This document shows, one piece after another, positions 14,679 to 22,164 of a stretch of DNA of 56,743 bases; the first letter of the stretch is position 1; the number at the start of each line of letters is the position of its first letter. Source of the stretch: an uncultured Lachnospiraceae bacterium (GTDB lineage Bacteria; Bacillota; Clostridia; Lachnospirales; Lachnospiraceae); contig CAJTVD010000013.1 in NCBI GenBank assembly GCA_910579495.1, forward strand, positions 1-56,743. The letters run 5' to 3'. The translations under genes and the position numbers were made by a program. Below the pieces are notes generated by a model, which was given only the letters and a program-made list of their open reading frames with translations, was not told the DNA's origin and ran no database searches.

Positions 14679-17069
14679 TTGGAAAGTTTACAGGAAACGA
14701 TATTGTCATATTATAGGGAAGGGATGCCTTTTTGCGACTTAGTGGACGTGGAGGAAGAAGTCCTGCGCGGCTTTGCGGAGCATGCGGCTTTCCTGCGGGA
14801 AAATGTAAAATGGTGCCGGGCGCTGCCGGAGGATATTTTTATGGAAAATGTTGCGGCGTACCGGATTAACAATGAATGGATCGAGGACTGCCGGAAATGG
14901 TTTTTCGGGATGGTCTGGCAGGAAATCATGCATATGGAGGAAGAAGAGGCCATCCTTGCGGTGAATATGTGGTGTGCCCGTATGGCCACCTACCATCAGG
15001 CAAGCGCCCGCACCGCAAATGCGGTTACCGTTTATAAAAGCGGTTTCGGAAGGTGCGGGGAGGAATCTGTATTTGCGGTGACGGTTTTAAGAAGCGTGGG
15101 GATTGCCGCAAGGCAGGTGTATGCGCCCTGGTGGGCCCATTGCGATGACAACCATGCCTGGGTGGAGGTCTGGTGCCATGGCGGATGGCATTATCTGGGG
15201 GCATGTGAACCGGAACCGGTTTTGGACCAGGGATGGTTTTCCTATGCGGCGTCCAGGGCGGTCCTGGTACATGCCCGGTGCTTTGGCCTGCCCAGAGGGG
15301 AGCAGCAGTTGATTTCCCGCAGGGGAAGCGCATCTTTTATCAATGTTACAGACCACTATGGGGATACGGCAGAGCTTGTCCTGGAGATCCTGGATGAAGA
15401 AGGGAACCCTCTTAAGGATACCCGGGTATACCTGGAGGTTCCCAACTATGGTGCCTACCAGCAGGTGGCGGCGCTTACTACGGACAGCCAGGGAAAAGCC
15501 AGCATCAGGATGGGCAAGGGCGAGATTCTGGTTGCCTGCAGCCTCCGGGGAGAGTATTTCTCCTGCCCTGTAATGGTACAGGGGGACGGGGAAATAAAGG
15601 CCCGGCTAAAGAAGCCTGTAGTTGGGGAAGCTGTGGAATATGAATTCCATGCCCCGGTGGGGAAGATCCTGGAAGAGCCTGCCCCGGACCCGGCCTGGGA
15701 GGAAAAACTGGAGCAGGCAAAGCAGTGCCGCCAGAAGCGCCTTCTTGGGTATTTCGACGAAAAACGGGCGGCAGCGTTCCCGGAGGCAGAAGAGCTTCTG
15801 AAAACGGCGGCGGGCAACTTTGGCCAGATAGCCGCATTTCTGGAAACGGATGGCAATCCTTACCGCCTTGCCCTGCTGAAGGCTCTGGAGGAGAAGGACC
15901 TGTATGATGTGAAAGCATCGCTTCTGGAGGAACATTTGCAGGAGGCATCCCCTTATGGGGACAGGTATCCCGAGGAGATCTTTGTAAAGTACCTGTTAAA
16001 TCCCCGGGTGGGCAGCGAAGAGCTTAGCTGTTACCGGAAGGGGTTAAAGGCGTATCTGGGAGAGGATGCAGGGAAATACCGGGAGCATCCGGCACTTATA
16101 TGGACGGAGCTTTGCCTGCCCATTCCCGGGGCAGGGGAGAGGGAATACCGGACTTTGCAGGTTACGCCCCTGGGTGCCTTAAAGGGAAAGTGTGTCAACG
16201 AGGACAGCCGGAAGCTTTTGTTTGTGGCAGTGTGCAGAAGCCTTGGCATTCCCGCCAGGTTAAACCCGGTATGCCATATGCCTGAATATTACAGGGATGG
16301 GGCATTCCATTTGGTCGCGGTGCAGGAAGAAGCGCCCCTTTCCGGGGGAAAGCTTTTGCTCTCTTTCAAAGAAAAGAGGGAGTGGAAATATTTCAGCACC
16401 TGGACCTTGTCCCAGTGGATGGGGGATAGCTGGAAGGTGCTGGGGCTCCAGGAAGAGGCGGAAAAGATCAGCGATAACAGGCTGGCGCTGGAGCTGCCGC
16501 CGGGCTGTTACCGGCTGCTGGCCAATTTCCGCAAAAGCGACGGCAACCAACTGATCAGGGAGCTTGTGCTTGCCCTGGAAGAAGGGCAGGAGCTTCCGGC
16601 CCAGGTATGCCAGCATGCCATGGCAGCAGCCCTGGAAGGGAAAAAGGTCCCCCTGCCGGATGTTGCCATAAAAGCCCAGGAGGGAACCAAATCCCTTGGG
16701 GAGCAAAGCCGGGGGGCAAAGAATATCTGTATCTGGCTGGAGGAAGGAAAAGAGCCCACAGAGCATATTTTAAACGAGCTGCTGGAAAACAGCCAGAAGG
16801 TTTCCCGGTTCCAGGAGAAGATATTCCTTCTAAAGAGAAGCCCTGTAAAAGAAGGGGGCACACTGGAGAAGGTAATGAAAGCCCTGCCAGGGATCGGCCT
16901 CTGGGATGCAGGCTGCTGGGAGGATTCCGTCCAGGTTGCCCAGCTTATGGAAGTGGAGAAGAACAAATACCCTCTGGCAGTGGCCAGGGACGAAGAAGGG
17001 TACGGGCTTTACGCCACGGCAGGCTACAATGTGGGGGCAGTGCAGCTTCTTATAGAAAGAATCGAATAA
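14679..17069 (+). CDS. Large transglutaminase-fold protein with PNGase-like catalytic segment
   Basis: Best start: TTG at 14679, seven bases after AAGGAAGGGGG; the ATG at 14655 in the same frame has no ribosome site. This gives 796 residues. Residues about 120-200 form a transglutaminase-like core: GRCGEES (Cys126), ALRSVGIAAR-type helix, DDNHAWVEVW (His160), WHYLGACEPE (about 170-179), then GWF...AVLVHA. The order and spacing recall eukaryotic cytosolic peptide:N-glycanase (GRCGEW...GFEARYV...DHVWTEVY...CDACE...GW), but the usual catalytic Asp of that motif is Gly here. A degenerate second copy lies near residues 515-560 (NEDSRKLLF...SLGIPAR) without the Cys. The middle is beta-rich, with a carboxypeptidase-regulatory-like stretch. 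No signal peptide. It heads an operon with an aminopeptidase, a GH18 and a GH29. Inferred: acts on glycopeptides; a plain protease or cross-linking role is possible. Confidence 0.75.
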   Translation: MESLQETILSYYREGMPFCDLVDVEEEVLRGFAEHAAFLRENVKWCRALPEDIFMENVAAYRINNEWIEDCRKWFFGMVWQEIMHMEEEEAILAVNMWCARMATYHQASARTANAVTVYKSGFGRCGEESVFAVTVLRSVGIAARQVYAPWWAHCDDNHAWVEVWCHGGWHYLGACEPEPVLDQGWFSYAASRAVLVHARCFGLPRGEQQLISRRGSASFINVTDHYGDTAELVLEILDEEGNPLKDTRVYLEVPNYGAYQQVAALTTDSQGKASIRMGKGEILVACSLRGEYFSCPVMVQGDGEIKARLKKPVVGEAVEYEFHAPVGKILEEPAPDPAWEEKLEQAKQCRQKRLLGYFDEKRAAAFPEAEELLKTAAGNFGQIAAFLETDGNPYRLALLKALEEKDLYDVKASLLEEHLQEASPYGDRYPEEIFVKYLLNPRVGSEELSCYRKGLKAYLGEDAGKYREHPALIWTELCLPIPGAGEREYRTLQVTPLGALKGKCVNEDSRKLLFVAVCRSLGIPARLNPVCHMPEYYRDGAFHLVAVQEEAPLSGGKLLLSFKEKREWKYFSTWTLSQWMGDSWKVLGLQEEAEKISDNRLALELPPGCYRLLANFRKSDGNQLIRELVLALEEGQELPAQVCQHAMAAALEGKKVPLPDVAIKAQEGTKSLGEQSRGAKNICIWLEEGKEPTEHILNELLENSQKVSRFQEKIFLLKRSPVKEGGTLEKVMKALPGIGLWDAGCWEDSVQVAQLMEVEKNKYPLAVARDEEGYGLYATAGYNVGAVQLLIERIE

Positions 17070-17099
17070 AAACAGCGTAAGCGGAAATAGGAGCAGGAG

Positions 17100-18545
17100 A
17101 TGTTAGCAGCAGAGTTAAAAGGTACAGGATACCGCAAATCCAGAATGAGTGCAGCAGAAATTACCCTGAAAGGGCCGGCCGGCGGCGACAGGGTGTGTTT
17201 TTACCGGGAAGGGGAAAAACAGACAAAAGTATTTAGCGGTAAGTTCCTGGAAAAATGGGGATTCCTGGAAGAAGACGGCAGTTTTGCCCTTATGGTGGGA
17301 ATGGGTGACGGCAAAGACCCGGAAAGCGGAAAAGTCAGGGAGATCCTTGCCACAGCCGCAAAGGAGATGAAGGAGAAGAAGATACAAAGCTTCTCCTGCG
17401 ATGTGGGGGCTGTGCTTGCCCTTTTTGGGCAGGAGGCTTTGCAGGAAGCGGCGGAAGGCCTTGTGCTGGGGCTTTATCATCCGGAGAAGTTTAAAGAGGA
17501 AGAGGAAGAGGACTGGCAGGTGGCTTTTACAGGGGTCCCGGAGAATGAAAACACCCTGCGCATGGTGGAGCAGGGCAGGAACCTGGCGGGGGCGGTAATC
17601 TTTGCAAGGGATATGGTAAACCGCCCGGCCAACCGTCTGCGCCCCCTGGATTTTGCCGCGGAGGCGGCAGCTTTGATGGAAGGGCTGCCGGTGGAAGTGG
17701 AGGTTCTGGATCTGGGCCAGATCAGGGAAGAGAAAATGGGGGCATTCCTGGCAGTAGGGGAGAGCAGCCTGTATCCGCCCTGTATGCTGGTCCTGCGGTA
17801 TCTGCCCCAAAAGGACGGGGAGATTACCGCCCTTGTGGGAAAAGGCGTGATGTGCGATACCGGGGGATATTGCCTGAAAGGCAGTAAATTTATGGAGGGC
17901 ATCAAAGGAGACATGGCAGGGGGCGCGGCAGTGATTGGCGCCATATACGCAATGGCGAAAAACAATGCCGGGGCCAATGTGGTGGGCATTGTCCCCATGT
18001 GCGAAAACCGGATTTCTCCCGGCAGTATGATCCCTGGGGATGTAGTAACGGCAGGAAACGGCATGTCCATTGAGATCCTGAACACGGACGCGGAGGGCAG
18101 GCTGATCCTGGCGGACGCGGTAAGCTATGGGGTCAGGAAAGAAAGGGCAGGGCGGGTGGTGGATATCGCCACTTTAACAGGCGCCATGGGCCAGATGCTG
18201 GGAAACAGCATTACAGGGCTTTTGTCGGATAACGATGAGTTCTGCCAGGCCTTTCTGGCGGCTGCGGCAAGCGTGGGGGAACGGTATCACAGGCTGCCCT
18301 GGTACAAAGAGCACGAGGATATGATAAAAAGTGATTCTGCGGATGTGAAAAACAGCGGCGCGCCTTTTTGCCCCAGCATTACGGCAGGCCTGTTTATCCG
18401 TAAATTTGCGGAAGGCAAGCCCTGGATACACCTGGACATTGCAGGCAGTGCCTGCGTGGGGAACCCGGTGTTTGCCTATCAGCTAGGAGGCGCCACCGGC
18501 GTAGGCGTAATGGCCCTGTACGCTTTAGCCAAAGGGCAGGAATGA
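17100..18545 (+). CDS. M17 leucyl aminopeptidase family protein
   Basis: A 481-residue metallopeptidase. The C-terminal catalytic domain holds the M17 signature set: VGKGVMCDTGGYCLKG (metal-binding Asp and catalytic Lys), KGDMAGGAAV (Asp), and NTDAEGRLILADAVSYG (Asp, Glu and the catalytic Arg). The N-terminal domain (1-160) is divergent. These enzymes remove N-terminal residues from peptides in the cytoplasm using two metal ions. It lies 30 bases after the transglutaminase-like gene with its own GGAGCAGGAG site. Its place inside a glycosidase operon suggests it trims the peptide part of imported glycopeptides. That link is inference. Confidence 0.9.
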   Translation: MLAAELKGTGYRKSRMSAAEITLKGPAGGDRVCFYREGEKQTKVFSGKFLEKWGFLEEDGSFALMVGMGDGKDPESGKVREILATAAKEMKEKKIQSFSCDVGAVLALFGQEALQEAAEGLVLGLYHPEKFKEEEEEDWQVAFTGVPENENTLRMVEQGRNLAGAVIFARDMVNRPANRLRPLDFAAEAAALMEGLPVEVEVLDLGQIREEKMGAFLAVGESSLYPPCMLVLRYLPQKDGEITALVGKGVMCDTGGYCLKGSKFMEGIKGDMAGGAAVIGAIYAMAKNNAGANVVGIVPMCENRISPGSMIPGDVVTAGNGMSIEILNTDAEGRLILADAVSYGVRKERAGRVVDIATLTGAMGQMLGNSITGLLSDNDEFCQAFLAAAASVGERYHRLPWYKEHEDMIKSDSADVKNSGAPFCPSITAGLFIRKFAEGKPWIHLDIAGSACVGNPVFAYQLGGATGVGVMALYALAKGQE

Positions 18546-18570
18546 AAACAATGAAAGGGAGGATAGTCAG

Positions 18571-19584
18571 ATGGCATTATTAATTGAATATATATCGGAG
18601 CGGGCGATTGGGGATGTAAAGGAAGAGGAAGCGCGTTGTATGGACGTTGCCAACATTGCCTTTGGGCATGTGGTGGAGGGAAGGGTGGTTTGGGACCACC
18701 CGGAGTGCAAAGAAGGGCTTAAGCGCCTGCGCGCCATCCACCCGGGAATGAAGATTCTCTTGTCCATCGGCGGCTGGAGTGCAGGGGGCTTTTCGGAGAT
18801 TGCCTTTACCCCAAAAGGCCGGGAACAGTTTGCGGCAGACAGCCTTGCCCTGGTAGAGGAATACGGGCTGGACGGCATTGACATTGACTGGGAATATCCC
18901 GGTATTGCGGCAGCCGGCATAGGGGCTAATAAGGCGGATAAGGAGAATTTTACCCTGCTCCTGAAAACCATCCGGGAAGCCTTTGAGGCAAAACAGCAGG
19001 GGCGGTATATGCTTACCATCGCCGCAGGGGGGGACAGCTATTATGTGCGCAATACCCAGATGGAGGAAGCGGTAAAGTATCTGGATTACGTGCAGATTAT
19101 GACTTACGACCTGCGGGGCGGCTTCCAGACCCTCACCGGGCATCACACCAGCCTCTACGCCAACTCCTTTGACCTTTTTGACGCTTCCACGGATAAAGCG
19201 GTGAAAGTTTACATGGAAGCAGGCGTCCCGGCGGAGAAAATTGTCATCGGGGCGGCTTTTTACAGCAGAAAATGGGAGCAGGTGCCGGATGTGGGCCATG
19301 GCCTGTGCCAGATGGCCCAGACTGTGGGAGGCTATGGAAAAGAATACGGTGAGCTGGTGGAGAACTATATTGGCAAGAACGGCTTCGTCAGATATTGGGA
19401 CGAGGAAGCAAAGGCTCCCTGGCTTTTTGACGGCAGCACCTTTATCAGCTATGATGATGGGCAGTCCCTGGCTTGTAAGATTGCCTATCTGAAGGATAAG
19501 GGGCTTGCGGGGATCATGGTATGGGAGTACATTGGGGATACCACCCATACCCTTACCGCCTTGATGAGGAAGGAACTGGGCTGA
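18571..19584 (+). CDS. GH18 family glycosidase (chitinase/ENGase-like), cytoplasmic
   Basis: A 337-residue TIM-barrel. The strand KILLSIGGWSAGG and the catalytic strand YGLDGIDIDWEYPG are present, the Glu of DIDWE being the acid/base and the second Asp the assisting residue. QIMTYDLRGG supplies the substrate-positioning Tyr, and a late IMVWEYIGD closes the barrel. There is no signal peptide or binding module, unusual for a chitinase that attacks insoluble chitin. It probably acts on small GlcNAc-containing substrates such as chitobiose cores of N-glycans. The exact cleavage cannot be deduced. It follows the aminopeptidase by 26 bases, after an AAAGGGAGG site. Confidence 0.88.
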   Translation: MALLIEYISERAIGDVKEEEARCMDVANIAFGHVVEGRVVWDHPECKEGLKRLRAIHPGMKILLSIGGWSAGGFSEIAFTPKGREQFAADSLALVEEYGLDGIDIDWEYPGIAAAGIGANKADKENFTLLLKTIREAFEAKQQGRYMLTIAAGGDSYYVRNTQMEEAVKYLDYVQIMTYDLRGGFQTLTGHHTSLYANSFDLFDASTDKAVKVYMEAGVPAEKIVIGAAFYSRKWEQVPDVGHGLCQMAQTVGGYGKEYGELVENYIGKNGFVRYWDEEAKAPWLFDGSTFISYDDGQSLACKIAYLKDKGLAGIMVWEYIGDTTHTLTALMRKELG

Positions 19585-19631
19585 GGGTTTCACAGGAAAT
19601 AAGAAAAGTTTACGATGGAAAGGAAAGAAGG

Positions 19632-21059
19632 ATGGAAGAGGAATTCATCACAGAAGGCTGCCTGGAAGAGGCTGCTGGGAAAGGCGCATTGGAAGAAACG
19701 CCGGAAGAGGATATGGTGCAGGAAGGCGTCCATAATTACAGCACGGCTGATAGTTATGTGTGGCCCACGGACCCTAAGGTATTAAAAAAGCTGGAGTGGT
19801 TCCAGGATCAGAAGCTTGGCCTGATGATGCACTGGGGAGCTTACAGCCAGCTTGGCATTGTGGAGTCCTGGGCGCTCTCCGATGCGGATGCAAACTGGTC
19901 CAGGACGGGAATTGACTGGGAAGTGACAGGGGAAGAATTTAAGAAGCAGTATTTTGGCCTGAATAAGACCTTTAACCCGGTGCGTTTTGAGCCGGAAAAA
20001 TGGGCGGAGCTTGCAAAGGAAGCGGGAACGAAGTACCTGCTCTTTACCACCAAGCACCATGACGGGTTCTGCATGTGGGACAGCCAGTATTCCGATTACA
20101 AGGTGACGGCCCCGGACTGCCCGTTCCATACTGACCGGCATGCAGACATCTGTGCCCATTTGTTTGAAGCCTTCCGGAAAAGGGAGATAGGGGTAATCGC
20201 CTATTTCTCCAAGGCGGACTGGCATGTGGACAGTTATTGGAGTGAAAAATATGACAGGGGGAGCTACCAGCACAGGGGGCCTTCCTATGACCCCAAGGAG
20301 AACCCGGAGGAATGGGAGCGGTTTGTGGAATTTACCCAGAACCAGATCCTGGAGCTGGGCAGCAGGTACGGCAGCCTGGACGGCATGTGGTTTGACGCAG
20401 GCTGGGTATGCGCCCACAACGGGCAGGATATCCGCCTGGGGGAAGTGATTGAGCGGGTAAGGAAGTTCCAGCCGGGAATGCTGTGCGCGGACAGGACCAT
20501 TGGGGGGCCTTATGAAAACTATGTGACGCCGGAGCAGTGCGTGCCGGATGAGCCTTTAGGGATCCCCTGGGAGAGCTGCATTACCCTTGGGACATCATTT
20601 TCCTTTGTATATGAGGATACTTACAAAAGCCCCCGGGAAGTGGTCTGCCTGTTGGTGGACATTGTGGCAAAGGGGGGCAACCTTGCCATCAACGTAGGGC
20701 CCCAGCCCAACGGCTGCCTGCCCAGGGGGGCAGCAGAGAGCCTTAAGGGGATGGGCCGGTGGCTGAAGGTTTATGGGGATGCCATTTACGGCACAAGGGT
20801 GTGCGCGCCTTATAAAAAGGACGGCATTGCCTTTACCCGTAAAGGAAAAACTGTTTATGCCATCCAGACATTCCCGGAGGCATCGGCGCAGGTGCCGGAG
20901 GAAGTGTGGATTCCCTATGACGGCAAAGTGAAGGAAGTGACAGACTTAGCGGATGGAAGAAGCCTTTCCTTTGAATTAAAGGACGGCGGCCTGGTGGTGA
21001 AAGATACGCCTTATAAAGGGGAGGAAGCTCCTATCGGGAGAGTGTACTGCCTGAATTAA
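19632..21059 (+). CDS. GH29 alpha-L-fucosidase
   Basis: A 475-residue GH29 enzyme. I choose the ATG at 19632 after AAGGAAAGAAGG; an earlier in-frame start would overlap the GH18 gene. Typical motifs are LMMHWGAYSQLGIVESW, TKYLLFTTKHHDGFCMW, IGVIAYFSKADWH and SLDGMWFDAGW, where the Asp of WFDAGW is the expected nucleophile. VDIVAKGGNLAINVGPQPNG marks the end of the barrel, and a short beta domain follows. It releases alpha-L-fucose from glycan ends or cores. No signal peptide. It is the last gene of the operon, followed by a terminator. Confidence 0.93.
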   Translation: MEEEFITEGCLEEAAGKGALEETPEEDMVQEGVHNYSTADSYVWPTDPKVLKKLEWFQDQKLGLMMHWGAYSQLGIVESWALSDADANWSRTGIDWEVTGEEFKKQYFGLNKTFNPVRFEPEKWAELAKEAGTKYLLFTTKHHDGFCMWDSQYSDYKVTAPDCPFHTDRHADICAHLFEAFRKREIGVIAYFSKADWHVDSYWSEKYDRGSYQHRGPSYDPKENPEEWERFVEFTQNQILELGSRYGSLDGMWFDAGWVCAHNGQDIRLGEVIERVRKFQPGMLCADRTIGGPYENYVTPEQCVPDEPLGIPWESCITLGTSFSFVYEDTYKSPREVVCLLVDIVAKGGNLAINVGPQPNGCLPRGAAESLKGMGRWLKVYGDAIYGTRVCAPYKKDGIAFTRKGKTVYAIQTFPEASAQVPEEVWIPYDGKVKEVTDLADGRSLSFELKDGGLVVKDTPYKGEEAPIGRVYCLN

Positions 21060-21068
21060 ATATGGGAA

Positions 21069-21114
21069 GGTCCCTGTAGTTCCGTAAAGTGAGGCGGGAC
21101 TACAGGGATCTTTT
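21069..21114 (+). terminator. Terminator after the first GH29 gene
   Basis: GGTCCCTGTAGT (21069-21080) pairs with ACTACAGGGATC (21099-21110; one G-T pair) and is followed by TTTT. It closes the operon that begins at 14679. Confidence 0.75.
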
Positions 21115-21234
21115 GCGTTTTAAGCCCCTTTGGGCCTTCCTTTGGGGGAAGAGGAGGCAGGTGGGCGCTGCAGATACCCTTTAAATTCATATATTCAAAC
21201 ATCAAATTTGCATTTTGTACCAACAGGGGATGGG

Positions 21235-22071
21235 CTATAATGGGGAACAGGAATAAACCTTCCGGTACTCCGAGGGCGTCATGCCAGTGTGCTTTTTGAA
21301 AAAATTGGTAAAATAAAACTGGCTGGAAAAGCCTAAAGCGTCTGCAATATCCCATATGGGGCGGGCGGTGGCGGTGAGTTCCCTGATGGCGTATTCGGTT
21401 TTTTTGCGCACAAGGAACTGGGCGGGGGTGACACCTAAGTTTTTCTGGAACAGTTTGGTAAAGTGGCTTGGGTGGTAGCCGGCAATTTTGGCCATTTCCT
21501 GTACCGTGAGCATCCGGTGGAGGTTTGCGTCCACATAGGAAATGGCTTTGGCCAGGGGAGGGCCAAAGTTGGTTTTTACAAGGGAGAGCTGGCCGGGAGG
21601 GCAGCTTTCCAGATAATAAACCAGAAGGTCAAGCATATGCTGCTGGGCCTTCACAGCGGCTGTGAGGCCTTGGCCTAAGAGGGCGGCAATCATTTGCTGA
21701 AAGAGGCTGGCGGCGGCCCCCGTATCCTGGGCGTCCACACATAAAGGGGTGCGGATCAGGTCAAACAATTCTGTCCCGTGGCAGGTAATATTAAAATGGC
21801 AGTAATACTTCCTGTAGGGATGCCGGGCATCGGTGAAAAAGGTCTGGGTGGTGTGCGCCGGGAGCAGGTAGAGCTGCCCCCTGGTAGGATGCAGTTCCTG
21901 GCCATTGACGATGATAGTGCCGCCGCCTTCCAGGATCAGGCCGATACTGCTGAACGGGGGGAAGGTGCGCTCCCCTTTCCAGCTTTCGTCACAGGCAAGA
22001 AGGCTGGCCCGTTCCAGGCGGACACAAAGGCCATGTAATTGATTTTGCAGGATAAATGAGGATTCGTCCAT
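21235..22071 (-). CDS. AraC-family regulator
   Basis: A 278-residue regulator. The N-terminal 150 residues are a cupin-like sensor (LILEGGGTIIVNGQEL, RGQLYLLPAHTTQTF). The C-terminal 100 residues hold two helix-turn-helix motifs: YVDANLHRMLTVQEMAKIAG followed by HPSHFTKLFQKNLGVTPAQF, and PIWDIADALGFSSQFYFTNF followed by HTGMTPSEYRK. It is divergent from the GH38 gene with a 93-base shared control region, so it most likely activates that gene and perhaps the whole cluster in response to a sugar. Confidence 0.9.
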   Translation of the reverse strand: MDESSFILQNQLHGLCVRLERASLLACDESWKGERTFPPFSSIGLILEGGGTIIVNGQELHPTRGQLYLLPAHTTQTFFTDARHPYRKYYCHFNITCHGTELFDLIRTPLCVDAQDTGAAASLFQQMIAALLGQGLTAAVKAQQHMLDLLVYYLESCPPGQLSLVKTNFGPPLAKAISYVDANLHRMLTVQEMAKIAGYHPSHFTKLFQKNLGVTPAQFLVRKKTEYAIRELTATARPIWDIADALGFSSQFYFTNFFKKHTGMTPSEYRKVYSCSPL

Positions 22072-22097
22072 AAGTGTGCCTCCCTCAGAATGGAGCT

Positions 22098-22126
22098 ATT
22101 ATAACACGGGTGCGCTTCCTTGTCCA
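22098..22126 (-). promoter_or_regulatory. Promoter of the AraC regulator
   Basis: On the minus strand TGGACA (plus 22121-22126) and TATAAT (plus 22098-22103) are 17 bases apart and sit about 30 bases before the start codon. It lies in the divergent space shared with the mannosidase gene. Confidence 0.65.
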
Positions 22127-22164
22127 ACGCCTGGGAGCACAGATTGAAAAGAAAGGGATTTGAT

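Noticed and set aside
18580..19593. 337-residue minus-strand open frame opposite the GH18 gene
   Set aside because: Complete overlap with a well conserved GH18; no family pattern in its product.
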